A DNA stretch of 64,000 nt from Clostridium estertheticum (GTDB lineage Bacteria > Bacillota > Clostridia > Clostridiales > Clostridiaceae): assembly GCF_026650985.1 (NCBI RefSeq), contig NZ_CP086239.1, positions 2,480,001-2,544,000 on the forward strand. Direction: 5' to 3'. Positions 50,639 through 60,006 of this stretch are shown here, in pieces. The position numbers and the translations under genes were made by a program. Numbering within the stretch: position 1 is the stretch's first letter; each line of letters begins with the position of its first letter. A model generated the notes under the pieces. The model did no database searches and had not been told where the DNA came from. It saw only the letters and a list, made by a program, of their open reading frames with translations.

Positions 50639-51193
50639 ATGAACATAATGATAATTACTGCTAGTCCTAACACTGATGGGTTAACTGCTGCCTGTGGCAA
50701 AGCCGCAAAAGTTGGAGTAGAAATGGGCTCCGCTCTTGCTAATATGATAAGTCTTAACACATTAAATATTTCATCCTGCCATGCTTGTGAAAGTGGATGG
50801 GGGACATGCCTTAAAGAACATACCTGCCAAGTAAAAGATGATTTTCAAGACCTACACGAAAAAATGTCGAAAGCAGATGGCTACATAATTATTACACCAG
50901 TTTATTGGGGTGATATGAGCGAATCGCTTAAGTCATTCATTGATAGACTACGCAGATGTGAAGCCTTAAATGGTGATAAAAACAATTTATTTGGCAAACC
51001 TTTTATATGCGTTGCTGCTCCTGGGGGAACCGGTAATGGGTGTATTTCTACTCTTGCCTCATTCGAAAGATTCGTAGATCATGTTAAAGGTGTAAAATAT
51101 GATTTCATAGGGATAACAAGGAGAAACAAAGAATACAAGTTGGTTACCATAAAAAATGCTGCAAACAGTATGGTACAAAGCCTAACTGTATAA
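50639..51193 (+). CDS. Flavodoxin-family NAD(P)H-dependent reductase / iron-sulfur flavoprotein
   Basis: 184 residues. FMN-binding start MIITASPNTDGLTAA and the flavodoxin-like TPVYWGDMSESLKSFIDR. A Cys-rich segment CHACESGWGTCLKEHTC (about residues 48-64) resembles the compact cluster of iron-sulfur flavoproteins. The electron partner is unknown. Monocistronic, with GGAGG before the ATG. Confidence 0.85.
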   Translation: MNIMIITASPNTDGLTAACGKAAKVGVEMGSALANMISLNTLNISSCHACESGWGTCLKEHTCQVKDDFQDLHEKMSKADGYIIITPVYWGDMSESLKSFIDRLRRCEALNGDKNNLFGKPFICVAAPGGTGNGCISTLASFERFVDHVKGVKYDFIGITRRNKEYKLVTIKNAANSMVQSLTV

Positions 51194-51232
51194 AATTAGT
51201 TCAACCTACTTAAATGTTTTAGAATAATGGTA

Positions 51233-51281
51233 TTAAATATAATAGCCTACATCTTATTAAGATGTAGGCTATTATATTTAA
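51233..51281. terminator. Bidirectional terminator before ilvD 3' end
   Basis: ATAGCCTACATCTT / AAGATGTAGGCTAT with a 3-base loop, extended by A/T-rich arms. Confidence 0.85.
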
Positions 51282-52948
51282 TATTTAGGAATTTCTAATA
51301 TAGCACCTTTATTACCTGATGATACTAATGCAGCATACCTAGCAAGGTAACCTGTTGTAATACTAGGTTTTCTTGGTTTCCAGTTTGCTTTTCTTATTTT
51401 AAGCTCTTCATCACTTACATTAAAGTTAATAGAATTAGCGTTAATATCTATTGATATAATATCCCCCTCGTGAATTAAAGCAATGTTTCCGCCAACTGCC
51501 GCTTCTGGAGAAACATGTCCAATTGCAGCTCCCCTTGTTGCACCACTAAACCGTCCATCTGTTATAAGAGCTACACTGTTACCGAGTCCTCGTCCCATAA
51601 TTGCAGATGTTGGATTAAGCATTTCTCTCATTCCAGGTCCACCCTTAGGACCTTCATAGCGAATTACTATAACATCTCCTGGAATAATCTCATCTGAATT
51701 GATAGCACTTAAAGCATCCTCTTCACAATCAAACACTCTTGCAGGTCCTTCATGCTTTAACATTTCATTTGATACTGCAGACCGTTTTACAACACATGAA
51801 TCCGGAGCAAGATTACCTTTAAGTACAGCAATTCCACCAGTAGTGCTATAAGGATTTGTAATGGTGCGAATGACCTGTGTATCTTTTATTACGCATCCTT
51901 TGATATTTTCTCCAACAGTTTTACCCGTACATGTAATCAAATCCGTATTTAATAAATTCAATTTGTTTATCTCATTCATAACAGCATAAACTCCACCAGC
52001 CTCATTTAAATCCTCAACATATGTATGTCCTGCTGGGGCAAGATGACAAAGATTAGGTGTTTTATCGCTAATTGCATTTGCCATATCCACGTTTAACTCA
52101 ATGCCTACTTCATGAGCAATTGCCGGCAAATGAAGCATACTGTTTGTACTACATCCAAGAGCCATATCCATAGTTAGAGCATTTTCAAATGCTCCTTGGG
52201 TCATAATATCTCTCGGCCTTATATTTTTACCTAGTAGCTCCATAATTTTCATTCCAGCGTGTTTTGCAAGCCTAATTCTCTCAGAATAAACCGCTGGGAT
52301 AGTTCCATTCCCGCCAAGCCCCATTCCAAGGACTTCTGTTAAACAGTTCATGCTATTTGCAGTATACATACCAGAACAAGATCCACAGGTTGGACAACAT
52401 TTATTCTCAAATTCTTCTAACTTTTCCTCAGTAATTTTACCAACATTAAACTCACCAACTGCCTCAGCAATGCTTGAAAAACTTGTTTTACATCCATCAA
52501 TTTTACCTGCAAGCATAGGTCCACCACTTACAAAAATAGTTGGTACGTTAACTCTTGCTGCTGCCATTAAAAGTCCTGGTACATTTTTATCACAATTTGG
52601 TACCATTACTAGTGCATCAAAAGCATGTGCCATAGCCATTGCCTCTGTTGAATCAGCAATTAAATCTCTTGTAGCTAGTGAATACTTCATACCTTGATGA
52701 CCCATTGCAATTCCATCACATACTGCAATTGCTGGAAAAACTATTGGAGTACCGCCTGCCATTGCTACACCAATTTTCACAGCCTCTACAATTTTATCTA
52801 AATTCATATGACCTGGTACAATATCGTTTTTTGAACTAACGATACCAATAAGAGGCCTTTCCATTTCTTCTTTTGTAAAACCTAAAGCATTAAATAGTGC
52901 ACGTTGAGGTGCTCTGCCTGTTCCTTTTGTTACTACATCACTTCTCAT
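51278..52948 (-). CDS. ilvD: Dihydroxy-acid dehydratase
   Basis: 556 residues from the ATG at 52948 (AAAGGTGG before it); an upstream in-frame extension to 53083 runs through the promoter and is rejected. Iron-sulfur and active-site segments: [34 protein letters not shown] and [19 protein letters not shown]. It makes the 2-keto acids for valine, leucine and isoleucine. It is preceded by a FadR-type regulator gene and has its own promoter. Confidence 0.95.
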   Translation of the reverse strand: MRSDVVTKGTGRAPQRALFNALGFTKEEMERPLIGIVSSKNDIVPGHMNLDKIVEAVKIGVAMAGGTPIVFPAIAVCDGIAMGHQGMKYSLATRDLIADSTEAMAMAHAFDALVMVPNCDKNVPGLLMAAARVNVPTIFVSGGPMLAGKIDGCKTSFSSIAEAVGEFNVGKITEEKLEEFENKCCPTCGSCSGMYTANSMNCLTEVLGMGLGGNGTIPAVYSERIRLAKHAGMKIMELLGKNIRPRDIMTQGAFENALTMDMALGCSTNSMLHLPAIAHEVGIELNVDMANAISDKTPNLCHLAPAGHTYVEDLNEAGGVYAVMNEINKLNLLNTDLITCTGKTVGENIKGCVIKDTQVIRTITNPYSTTGGIAVLKGNLAPDSCVVKRSAVSNEMLKHEGPARVFDCEEDALSAINSDEIIPGDVIVIRYEGPKGGPGMREMLNPTSAIMGRGLGNSVALITDGRFSGATRGAAIGHVSPEAAVGGNIALIHEGDIISIDINANSINFNVSDEELKIRKANWKPRKPSITTGYLARYAALVSSGNKGAILEIPKY

Positions 52949-52993
52949 AACATTACCACCTTTATAAATTATAGTCCACAGTTGTTTGTTTTT

Positions 52994-53022
52994 ATTGTAC
53001 GTTGTATGATGTCTGTTGTCAA
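52994..53022 (-). promoter_or_regulatory. Promoter of ilvD
   Basis: TTGACA (53017-53022), 17-base spacer and TACAAT (52994-52999) on the minus strand. Two ACATCAT words overlap it and could be operator half-sites. Confidence 0.75.
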
Positions 53023-53043
53023 TGATGTAATACACTTTTGTAA

Positions 53044-53090
53044 AAAAATAAATGCCAACTCTTATATAATAAAGAACTGACATTTATTTT
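53044..53090 (-). terminator. Terminator of the FadR-type regulator gene
   Basis: AAATAAATGYCA arms pair around a roughly 20-base loop; followed by T-run on the minus strand. Confidence 0.65.
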
Positions 53091-53775
53091 ATTCATTACT
53101 TATTCCAAGACCCCTCATAGCGTGTAAAATATGAAGTTTCATTGCTGTTTTTGCACCCTCTGCATCCCTGGCCTCTAAAAACTCCATGATCATATGATGA
53201 TCACTTAGAGTATCGCAAATTATGGTTTCATTTTCGTAGGATAAAATGACGCCCTTATCAATTGCTTTGTAAAGTATAGGCATTAACTTATTCATAAACT
53301 CATTATGAGTTGCCTTTGCAATAGATTTATGAAAAGCTTGCTCCGTCTCAGTACGGTCAAGCTTATTTAAAATTTTATCTTCCTCTAATCTACCATAGTA
53401 TAATATTCTTGCAAGTTCCTTATCTGTTGCCCTCTTTGCAGCATAATAAGCAGTTTGAGGCTCAAAAATTAATCTCATTTCATACAAATCTTTAACATTC
53501 ATCTTAATTGTAGAAAACTCTTCTAATCCAAAATCCCCATTAAGCTTTTCATGATTTGCCACATATGTTCCTTTGCCTCTCTTAATTTCAAGTATATTGT
53601 GAGTTACTAAAATACGAATACCTTCGCGAAGTGTAGTTCTACTTACTCCTAATTGCTTTGATAATTCATTTTCATTTGGTAGTTTATCTCCAATAATAAA
53701 TTTTTTATCTATAGTAATCATTGCAAGGATATCATCAGCAACACTTTGAGATAAGTTTTTTTCTTTTCTTGACAT
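53089..53775 (-). CDS. GntR/FadR-type transcriptional regulator
   Basis: 228 residues from the ATG at 53775, placed by GGGAGG 7 bases before it. Winged HTH at about 5-75 (KLPNENELSKQLGVSRTTLR, GKGTYVANH). FCD ligand domain follows (DLYEMRLIFEPQTAYYAAKR, FHKSIAKATHNEFM, HHMIMEFLEARDAEGAKTAM) with the metal-binding Asp/His pattern of FadR proteins. Such regulators answer to carboxylic acids. Next to ilvD, control by a branched-chain or sugar-acid intermediate is plausible. Confidence 0.9.
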   Translation of the reverse strand: MSRKEKNLSQSVADDILAMITIDKKFIIGDKLPNENELSKQLGVSRTTLREGIRILVTHNILEIKRGKGTYVANHEKLNGDFGLEEFSTIKMNVKDLYEMRLIFEPQTAYYAAKRATDKELARILYYGRLEEDKILNKLDRTETEQAFHKSIAKATHNEFMNKLMPILYKAIDKGVILSYENETIICDTLSDHHMIMEFLEARDAEGAKTAMKLHILHAMRGLGISNE

Positions 53776-53873
53776 AGGATAGCCTCCCATATTATAACAT
53801 TTCGTAATTTAAAACAACAATAATATCACAAAGTGTTTCTTTTATTATACTGCTATAACTAAAGCCTTTATTC

Positions 53874-55256
53874 TTATTCGATATTGCATTTAGGCAAAAC
53901 ATTTCGTAGGGATAGCATATCTGTAACTTCAATTTGATTCATACTGACATTTAACTCAGTTAGGTTAATCAACACTTTTAAAGGTTCTATACTAGTAATT
54001 TGATTATTACTTAAATTTAATGAAGTCAAATTAGTCAGATTCTCAATCCCTGAAAGATTTGTGATATGTTTATCTTTAGCATCTTGCAAATTTGTTATCT
54101 TATCAACATCAGATTTTAAAATATCTCCAGTTGGTTTTTGAATGGCATCTCTTATTAGTTTTTCTAAATTTCCATCTGGAAATGTTATAACTTTACTAGC
54201 TTCAGCCTGACCGCTGACACTTGTTATATTTTGCTTAGGAGTAATAACTGTATTCACATTGCTAGGCATTTCCAGTTCTTTATACTTAGTATTACCTGAA
54301 GAATAACCTTTTATTTGATTAGTGTCTAAATACAAATCAATCAGGTTAGTAAGTCCCTTTAAAGGTTCTATGTTACTCGTTTGATTTGCTGCTAAATTCA
54401 AATTAGTCAAATTAGTTAGCCCTTTTAAAGGTTCTATATCACTCATCTTATTCGCAGCTAAATTCAAACTAGTCAATTTAGTTAGTCCCTTTAAAGGTTC
54501 TATATTACTCATTTTATTCGCAGCCAAATTCAAATCTGTTAGATTAGTAAGTCCCTTTAAAGGTTCTATGTTACTCATTTGATTTGCTGCTAAATTTAAA
54601 CTTGTCAATTTAGTAAGTCCTTTTAAAGGTTCTATATCACGCATTTGGTTATCAGCCAAATTCAGATTTGTCAATTTAGTAAGTCTCTTTAAATGCTCTA
54701 TATTACTCATTTTATTAGTGGATAAATCTAAATTAGTCAATTCAACAAGTCCTTTTAAAGGTTCTATATTACTCATTTGATTAGTATCCAGATTCAGATG
54801 AGTCAATTCAATAAGCCCTGTCAACGGTTCTATATTATTAATTTTATTAGATGCTAAATTCAAATTAGTCAAATTTGTTAATCCATTCAAAGGTTTTAAA
54901 TTACTAATTTGGTTATTACTTAAATTTAGACATACTAAATTAGTCAGATTTTCTATGCCTGAAAGATTCTTAATATGTTTGCCTTTAGTATTTTGTAGGT
55001 TTGTTATCTTATCAACATCATCTCTTAAAATATCTCCGGTAGGGCACTGTATATATGCTCTTATTGCTTTTTCCAAATTTTCATCTGGAAATGTAATCAC
55101 CGTACTCTCTGTTACCTGGGTACTTACGAGTGTTAGTTTAGCTTTATTATTTAATGATGAATTTTTTACGAATCTATAACCGCCAAAACTAAGTACAACT
55201 AATATAATCAAAAAAATACTGACCCACTTAAATTTGATATAATGAACCTTTATCAT
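53874..55256 (-). CDS. Membrane-anchored leucine-rich repeat protein, internalin-like
   Basis: 460 residues. One N-terminal membrane helix (about 10-27) leaves the rest outside. A cap, ITFPDENLEKAIRAYIQ at about 54, precedes about ten 22-residue LRRs of the form LTxLNLAANxMSNIEPLKGLTN. The cap recurs near residue 353 (ITFPDGNLEKLIRDAIQ) and is followed by a second short LRR block, so the protein arose by internal duplication. No LPXTG or choline-binding domain. Likely surface interaction; partner unknown. Confidence 0.88.
   Translation of the reverse strand: MIKVHYIKFKWVSIFLIILVVLSFGGYRFVKNSSLNNKAKLTLVSTQVTESTVITFPDENLEKAIRAYIQCPTGDILRDDVDKITNLQNTKGKHIKNLSGIENLTNLVCLNLSNNQISNLKPLNGLTNLTNLNLASNKINNIEPLTGLIELTHLNLDTNQMSNIEPLKGLVELTNLDLSTNKMSNIEHLKRLTKLTNLNLADNQMRDIEPLKGLTKLTSLNLAANQMSNIEPLKGLTNLTDLNLAANKMSNIEPLKGLTKLTSLNLAANKMSDIEPLKGLTNLTNLNLAANQTSNIEPLKGLTNLIDLYLDTNQIKGYSSGNTKYKELEMPSNVNTVITPKQNITSVSGQAEASKVITFPDGNLEKLIRDAIQKPTGDILKSDVDKITNLQDAKDKHITNLSGIENLTNLTSLNLSNNQITSIEPLKVLINLTELNVSMNQIEVTDMLSLRNVLPKCNIE
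54330..54910 (-). repeat. Tandem 66-bp repeats encoding LRRs
   Basis: About nine copies of a 66-bp unit with TTTAAAGGTTCTAT at regular intervals on the plus strand. High identity between units favours recombination and copy-number change. Confidence 0.8.
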
Positions 55257-55449
55257 TTTTATAATCCCCCGTTTGTACTATTAATTAAACTACAACACAT
55301 ATTCTATTTAAAACAAAACTTTAATAATTGAGGGATTTATATTATATATTTTGTCCTAATGCTCCAAAAAATTTCAAATACTTCCCCTGTATCTTAATTT
55401 TTTAATAAACAAGCATTCTATATTTTATGTTTATAAATTTAGCTCTGAG

Positions 55450-56907
55450 TTACAAATAAACATCTGAAAGTTCCACACGTATATTTTCATTTTCACTTTT
55501 CCCTTTACTATTATATAACATATTCTCGTGCTTCACCTTCCCAGCTGGAAGTTGAACAGTAAATTTGCTTCCTTTTCCGAATTCACTTTCAGCATATATA
55601 GTGCCTCCATGCAATTCCACAATGGACTTAACTAAACTTAAACCAATGCCTGTGCCTTCAGAATTTCTTGATAAAGATTTGTCTACTTGCTTAAATCTAT
55701 CAAAAATCATACTCAAGTTTTTTTCTTCAATTCCTATGCCGTTGTCCTTGACTGAAATTTGAAAGAATTTATCTTCATCCTTGAACTCCACAAGTATCTC
55801 ATCACCTTCATTTGAAAATTTTATGGCATTTGATATAAGATTTAATAATATTCTTTGTATCATCTCTGTATCGCATGCAACAATTTTTTCCTCCGTATCT
55901 GTATCAAAAATAATACGTATACCTTTAATATCAGTAATATTAGTTACAGACATTACTATTTCTTCCACAACTTCAACAATATTATTATTTGATAAATTTA
56001 AATTGAAGAATCCTGCTTGAATCTTTGATGTATCGACTATATTATTTATAAGTTTAGATAACCTATATGAATTTAATTTCATTGAGTCAAGATATTTAAT
56101 AATCGTTTCTCGCCTCTCATCTAATGAACCATTATCACAATACATTTGAAATAATTGTATGGCTGAAAAAATTACATTCAGTGGTGTTTTAAGTTCATGC
56201 GAAATATTTGCAATAAACTCTTCATGTGAAACAAGTAATTTATTCAATTCTATATTTACTTCATTTTTTTTCTTAACTTCCTCATACATAAAATTTGAAA
56301 TATACTTAATAAATATAATATTACCCACAATAAGTACAATTCCCAAAACGATCAATAACCATCGCTGGATTATTTGAGTATTTGCAACCTTATTACGTGA
56401 GCTATTTACCTCTAAATCAATTTTACTCATTAGTATATTATCAGTCATCTTAAAATTATCGACTAAGTTTTTTCCTTTATTTAAATTAAGCTTAGCTTGC
56501 ACTAATTTTCCATTATTGACTAAATTTATTTGTTGTTTGTAAAATTTTTGAATAGACTTCATCTGTTGGCTAAGTTGATTTGTAATATCAACTCCTAGTG
56601 CTGTATCCTTTAAATTATCCAAGGAAGTATAATATCCTTGTACTTGTTTATTTCCTAAATAATATGGTTCTAAAAATTCTTTATTTTCTGAAATCATATA
56701 AGACTGAATACCTGATTCTTGATTGATTAGTGATGTTAGAATTTCCGTTGAAAATATTTTTGCCGGAATTATTTTTTTAATAATAAAATCAGATTCACTG
56801 CATACTTTATTCATACTATAAATGCTAAATAATATTATAATTAATGATAAACAAGCAATTGAAAAATATCCCAAAACCATAGTTCGCCTACTTCTATTCC
56901 TACCCAT
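55450..56907 (-). CDS. Sensor histidine kinase with CHASE3-like domain, orphan
   Basis: 485 residues. Helices at about 12-30 and 183-203 enclose an extracellular four-helix CHASE3-like domain (NQESGIQSYMISENKEFLEP). H-box ANISHELKTPLNVI, N-box LLNLISNAIKFS, G1 VKDNGIGIEEKN and G2 SEGTGIGLSLVK. No response regulator is adjacent. An inverted repeat TACTGGAA / TTCCAGTA at 56941-56971 lies just upstream and may be an operator. Confidence 0.9.
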   Translation of the reverse strand: MGRNRSRRTMVLGYFSIACLSLIIILFSIYSMNKVCSESDFIIKKIIPAKIFSTEILTSLINQESGIQSYMISENKEFLEPYYLGNKQVQGYYTSLDNLKDTALGVDITNQLSQQMKSIQKFYKQQINLVNNGKLVQAKLNLNKGKNLVDNFKMTDNILMSKIDLEVNSSRNKVANTQIIQRWLLIVLGIVLIVGNIIFIKYISNFMYEEVKKKNEVNIELNKLLVSHEEFIANISHELKTPLNVIFSAIQLFQMYCDNGSLDERRETIIKYLDSMKLNSYRLSKLINNIVDTSKIQAGFFNLNLSNNNIVEVVEEIVMSVTNITDIKGIRIIFDTDTEEKIVACDTEMIQRILLNLISNAIKFSNEGDEILVEFKDEDKFFQISVKDNGIGIEEKNLSMIFDRFKQVDKSLSRNSEGTGIGLSLVKSIVELHGGTIYAESEFGKGSKFTVQLPAGKVKHENMLYNSKGKSENENIRVELSDVYL

Positions 56908-57097
56908 AATAATTATCCTCGTTTCAAAAATAACTTTTGCTACTGGAAATTAAAAATTATATATTCCAGTAACATATTACCACATTTTCTTACAAATTAC
57001 TACATATTGCTTGTTCTAAAATGGCATTATTATTTTGTTTCTTTGTAAGAAATAAAAGTTATCCAATTCTTAATATTGTTTTAGGTATGTTCTATGT

Positions 57098-57793
57098 TTA
57101 TGAATTGGTTCCCAAATCAATTTTCGATTTTTTGATCATTAAGAATCCATAAACTAGTATACTAATAGCAAAAATCCATGGAATTATTGTTAAAACTGAA
57201 GGTGCAAGTTCTATATATTTTGTTGTTAAGTTATCCTCGAGTATCATTTTAAGAGAAGTATGGGCGAGTATCCCACCACCCAAATATATAACAATAGGAT
57301 GTTTTCTCATTAAATTTGCAACAATTTGACTTCCAAAAAAAATTATAGGTACATTTATCAAAATACCAACTATAATTAATAATACACTTCCATTTGCTGC
57401 ACTTGCTATTGCAATTACATTATCAAGACTCATACTTATATCTGCAATAATAATTATAGCCACAGCTTCCCAAAATTTTTCTGCTTTCTTTACAGTGCAG
57501 TCGTCTTCTTGAGCTTCAGGTTTAATGAAATCCCATGTGATTTTGACTAAAAATAAACCACCAATTAATTTAATATGTAACCATTGTATATCCATTATTA
57601 GAGTTATAATACAAGCAAATACTATTCTTAATCCTATAGCTCCTGTTATTCCAATCAAACTCGCCTTTTTAGCATATGCAGGTGGTAATTTTTTTGTTGC
57701 CAAAGCAATAACACCAATATTGTCGCCAGATAATGTTAAATCAAGTATGGTAATCTTAAGTATTCCTATAATTAAAAGCACTAAACTTTCCAT
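57098..57793 (-). CDS. TerC-family integral membrane protein
   Basis: 231 residues with about seven membrane helices. The two acidic family motifs are LDLTLSGDNIGVIALA and DISMSLDNVIAIASAA. TerC/YkoY/Alx proteins are linked to Mn2+ export and metal homeostasis. The leader has a promoter, about 45 structured bases and a terminator before the ribosome site, the arrangement of riboswitch control. GAGGA precedes the ATG. Confidence 0.9.
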   Translation of the reverse strand: MESLVLLIIGILKITILDLTLSGDNIGVIALATKKLPPAYAKKASLIGITGAIGLRIVFACIITLIMDIQWLHIKLIGGLFLVKITWDFIKPEAQEDDCTVKKAEKFWEAVAIIIIADISMSLDNVIAIASAANGSVLLIIVGILINVPIIFFGSQIVANLMRKHPIVIYLGGGILAHTSLKMILEDNLTTKYIELAPSVLTIIPWIFAISILVYGFLMIKKSKIDLGTNS

Positions 57794-57854
57794 TTCAATC
57801 CTCTTCCCTCGTTTTTTTATGTAGTATTCATAAGTGTTCCTATCATTAATTCAC

Positions 57855-57957
57855 AAAAAACCTCATAGAGACTCTATGAAGCGTTTAATTTTTACTATTT
57901 ACTCTAACCAATAAGCTTTAGCCTCTACCATTATACAGTATAATACTACTTTTTCAA
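57855..57957 (-). promoter_or_regulatory. terC leader: promoter, structured RNA and attenuator terminator (possible riboswitch)
   Basis: TTGAAA (57952-57957), 16-base spacer and TATAAT (57930-57935). The RNA begins with GGUAGAGGCUAAAGC and ends in a CATAGAG/CTCTATG hairpin followed by GGTTTTTT (57855-57880), about 60 bases before the ATG. It does not clearly match the yybP-ykoY consensus. The 5' words recall a lysine riboswitch but the leader is far too short. Confidence 0.55.
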
Positions 57958-58003
57958 TACAATTTGTAAAATTTTATATTATCCTCACACTATTTTTTAT
58001 TAT

Positions 58004-58046
58004 AAAAAGAAGCTAATCCAAAATAATTTTAGATTAGCCCCTTTTT
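58004..58046 (-). terminator. Terminator after the 87-residue unknown gene
   Basis: AAAAAGAAGCTAATCCAAAAT pairs with a near-perfect complement; T-run on the minus strand. Confidence 0.8.
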
Positions 58047-58060
58047 ATAATATATTTATT

Positions 58061-58324
58061 TTATTTCAATACTTTCAACATGGTTTCCAGTATAGCAATA
58101 CCTTCTTCCTTATATACCACTGACAACATGTATAACTCTCTAACAGCTTCTAGTGCCTTTTGAATACTCTCTTTACTCTTAGTGTTGACGTAATACCAGT
58201 GATCACCGTCGTTGCTTCTTAACTCTTTCATATCCTTACTAGTATGTTCATTTAAGTTCCAGTAGCTTTTAACTGGTTTCTTTACTACATCTTCAAGATG
58301 TTTTCTACCTATTAATGGCATCAT
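58061..58324 (-). CDS. Small unknown protein
   Basis: 87 residues, charged, no membrane segment or Cys. MMPLIGRKHLEDVVKKPVKS at the start. The second half, KESIQKALEAVRELYMLSVV, looks like an amphipathic helix. GGGGGA precedes the ATG and a terminator follows, so it is a real monocistronic gene. I do not recognise the family. Confidence 0.7.
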   Translation of the reverse strand: MMPLIGRKHLEDVVKKPVKSYWNLNEHTSKDMKELRSNDGDHWYYVNTKSKESIQKALEAVRELYMLSVVYKEEGIAILETMLKVLK

Positions 58325-58426
58325 AATTCCCCCTATTTTTTATTATTAAAAATTATTAAATAGGATACCATTATATATGATTCGACATAAATAATCTATA
58401 TGCTTATAGTCTATTTTCAGATTATA

Positions 58427-59785
58427 CTACATCATTTCCTGAGTAATACTCCGATTCTTCTTCCATCTTCCAGACCTCAGATACATTATACACATTACAA
58501 GTGATGCAAATGTTGCAAGCGGCGATGCAAAACCAATTTCATACAGCGTTATACCTGCCATTTTACTTAAAACAAATGACAACGGAATACGAATAAAAAA
58601 AGTAGCAATTAAACTATGAATCATTGGAAATAAAGAATTGCCACAGCCACTAAAAAACGAGTTCATACAAAATACAAAACATACCAAAATGCAGTCAATG
58701 CTATATGATTTCAGATATAGTGCGGCTGTTTTTATAACCTCAACATCCCTCGAAAATAATGCTGTTAGCGACGTTGGATTAATTTGTACATATATATAAC
58801 ATATTATTCCTATGATTAATGAGCATCCCATTCCTATATACAAACACTGTTTCGCTCTTTCCTGCTTTCCTGCCCCCATGTTCTGAGCTGTCATTGCTGC
58901 AATTGCTGAAGCGAACGCAATAGTTGGAAGCATTGTAAATACAATTATTTTTTCTACAACACCTACAGATGCAGAAGCAGTAAGCCCCATTACATTAATA
59001 ACCGCTGTAATTATTATAAAAGAAACATTAATTAAACCATCCTGTAATGCTATTGGCAATCCTAACTTAAATACTTTCTTTGCTTTACCTGATTCAAGTT
59101 TAATATTCCTGCGATTGAACTCAAAAACAAAACCTACTTTTTTTACATACATAACCCCAATTATGAAACTTATAGCTTGAGCTAATATAGTGGCAATTGC
59201 CGCTCCTGGTGCACCCATATGTAAAACACCCACTAATATTAAATCTACAAAAATGTTAGTTACGCAAGCTACTGTTATAAAGTATAATGGAGCTTTTGAA
59301 TTACCTAATCCTCGCAGAATACCACTTAACGCATTATAACCTATAATAAATGGTATACCACAAGAACATATTAAAATATATTGCTTTGTGTATTTAAATG
59401 CCTCTGCTGGTGTATTCATTAAACTTGTAATAGTACCCGTTAGTAGTACCATAATTACAGTCATAGCAGCGGCCATTATAGCAAATATACAAATTATAGT
59501 TCCAATTGACTCTGCAATATCCTTATATTTTTTTGCTCCCAAATAGTTACCGATTATAATTGTACCGCCTGTAGTAAGTCCAAGAATAACTCCTGTAATT
59601 GTCTGCATAATCTGACTTCCTGTTGCCACCGCAGAAACTTGGGCAGAATTATCAAACTGACCAACAACTAGCAAATCTGCTGCACCATAGAGTGCTTGCA
59701 GCAAACTTGCTAACAAAAATGGAAATGCAAATTTTAATAGTGTGGGGATAACCTTCCCCTTTGTTAAATCGTTATGTTGCTCCAT
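58427..59785 (-). CDS. MATE-family efflux transporter
   Basis: 452 residues from the ATG at 59785, which has AGGAGG 9 bases before it; an in-frame ATG at 59809 lies upstream of that site. Twelve membrane helices in two halves. Family segments: FAFPFLLASLLQALYGAADL, VGQFDNSAQVSAVATGSQIM, LGLPIALQDGLINVSF and AAMTAQNMGAGKQERA. It exports cationic drugs with Na+ or H+. A leader peptide within a terminator precedes it. Confidence 0.92.
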   Translation of the reverse strand: MEQHNDLTKGKVIPTLLKFAFPFLLASLLQALYGAADLLVVGQFDNSAQVSAVATGSQIMQTITGVILGLTTGGTIIIGNYLGAKKYKDIAESIGTIICIFAIMAAAMTVIMVLLTGTITSLMNTPAEAFKYTKQYILICSCGIPFIIGYNALSGILRGLGNSKAPLYFITVACVTNIFVDLILVGVLHMGAPGAAIATILAQAISFIIGVMYVKKVGFVFEFNRRNIKLESGKAKKVFKLGLPIALQDGLINVSFIIITAVINVMGLTASASVGVVEKIIVFTMLPTIAFASAIAAMTAQNMGAGKQERAKQCLYIGMGCSLIIGIICYIYVQINPTSLTALFSRDVEVIKTAALYLKSYSIDCILVCFVFCMNSFFSGCGNSLFPMIHSLIATFFIRIPLSFVLSKMAGITLYEIGFASPLATFASLVMCIMYLRSGRWKKNRSITQEMM

Positions 59786-59814
59786 TAATATATAACCTCC
59801 TAAAAACAAAAAAA

Positions 59815-59858
59815 TGCTGGATAAGACAGTTGATTTTATCCAACCATCTTATCCAGCA
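59815..59858 (-). terminator. Attenuator terminator before the MATE gene
   Basis: Perfect 12-bp stem TGCTGGATAAGA / TCTTATCCAGCA with a 20-base loop that itself can pair (GTTG/CAAC). TTTTTTTG follows on the minus strand. It ends about 30 bases before the MATE start. Confidence 0.8.
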
Positions 59859-59859
59859 T
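59836..59859 (-). CDS. Putative leader peptide MLDKMVG of the MATE gene
   Basis: ATG CTG GAT AAG ATG GTT GGA TAA at 59859-59836. GGAGGG precedes the ATG by 11 bases. The reading frame covers the whole 5' arm of the terminator, so a translating or stalled ribosome would prevent the hairpin. Confidence 0.5.
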   Translation of the reverse strand: MLDKMVG

Positions 59860-59889
59860 ATAGTTATATACCCTCCGATGAATATATTA

Positions 59890-59918
59890 ACCGTATCACA
59901 TACACAAATTATTGTCAA
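59890..59918 (-). promoter_or_regulatory. Promoter of the MATE leader
   Basis: TTGACA (59913-59918), 17-base spacer and TACGGT (59890-59895), with TG one base before the -10 (extended type). Confidence 0.55.
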
Positions 59919-59930
59919 AATATATAGAGT

Positions 59931-59968
59931 TTTATCCACAGAAACATTTTATAATCCCTGTGGATAAA
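59931..59968. promoter_or_regulatory. Pair of inverted DnaA-box-like sites
   Basis: TTATCCACA (59932-59940) and TGTGGATAA (59959-59967) match the DnaA box exactly, in opposite orientation, 18 bases apart. They also form an 11-bp stem, but no T-run follows on either strand. Confidence 0.45.
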
Positions 59969-60006
59969 GCAATTAGCATTTGTTATTTTATAGTATTAAT
60001 TTAATC

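Noticed and set aside
53044-53083. N-terminal extension of ilvD to 53083
   Set aside because: It would run through the terminator and the TTGACA-N17-TACAAT promoter; the ATG at 52948 has the ribosome site and starts the conserved protein.
57881-57925. Lysine riboswitch before terC
   Set aside because: The words GGTAGAGGC and AGAGTA recall it, but the leader is less than half the required length and the gene is not lysine-related.
59931-59968. Terminator of eda from the inverted repeat
   Set aside because: No T-run follows the stem on either strand.
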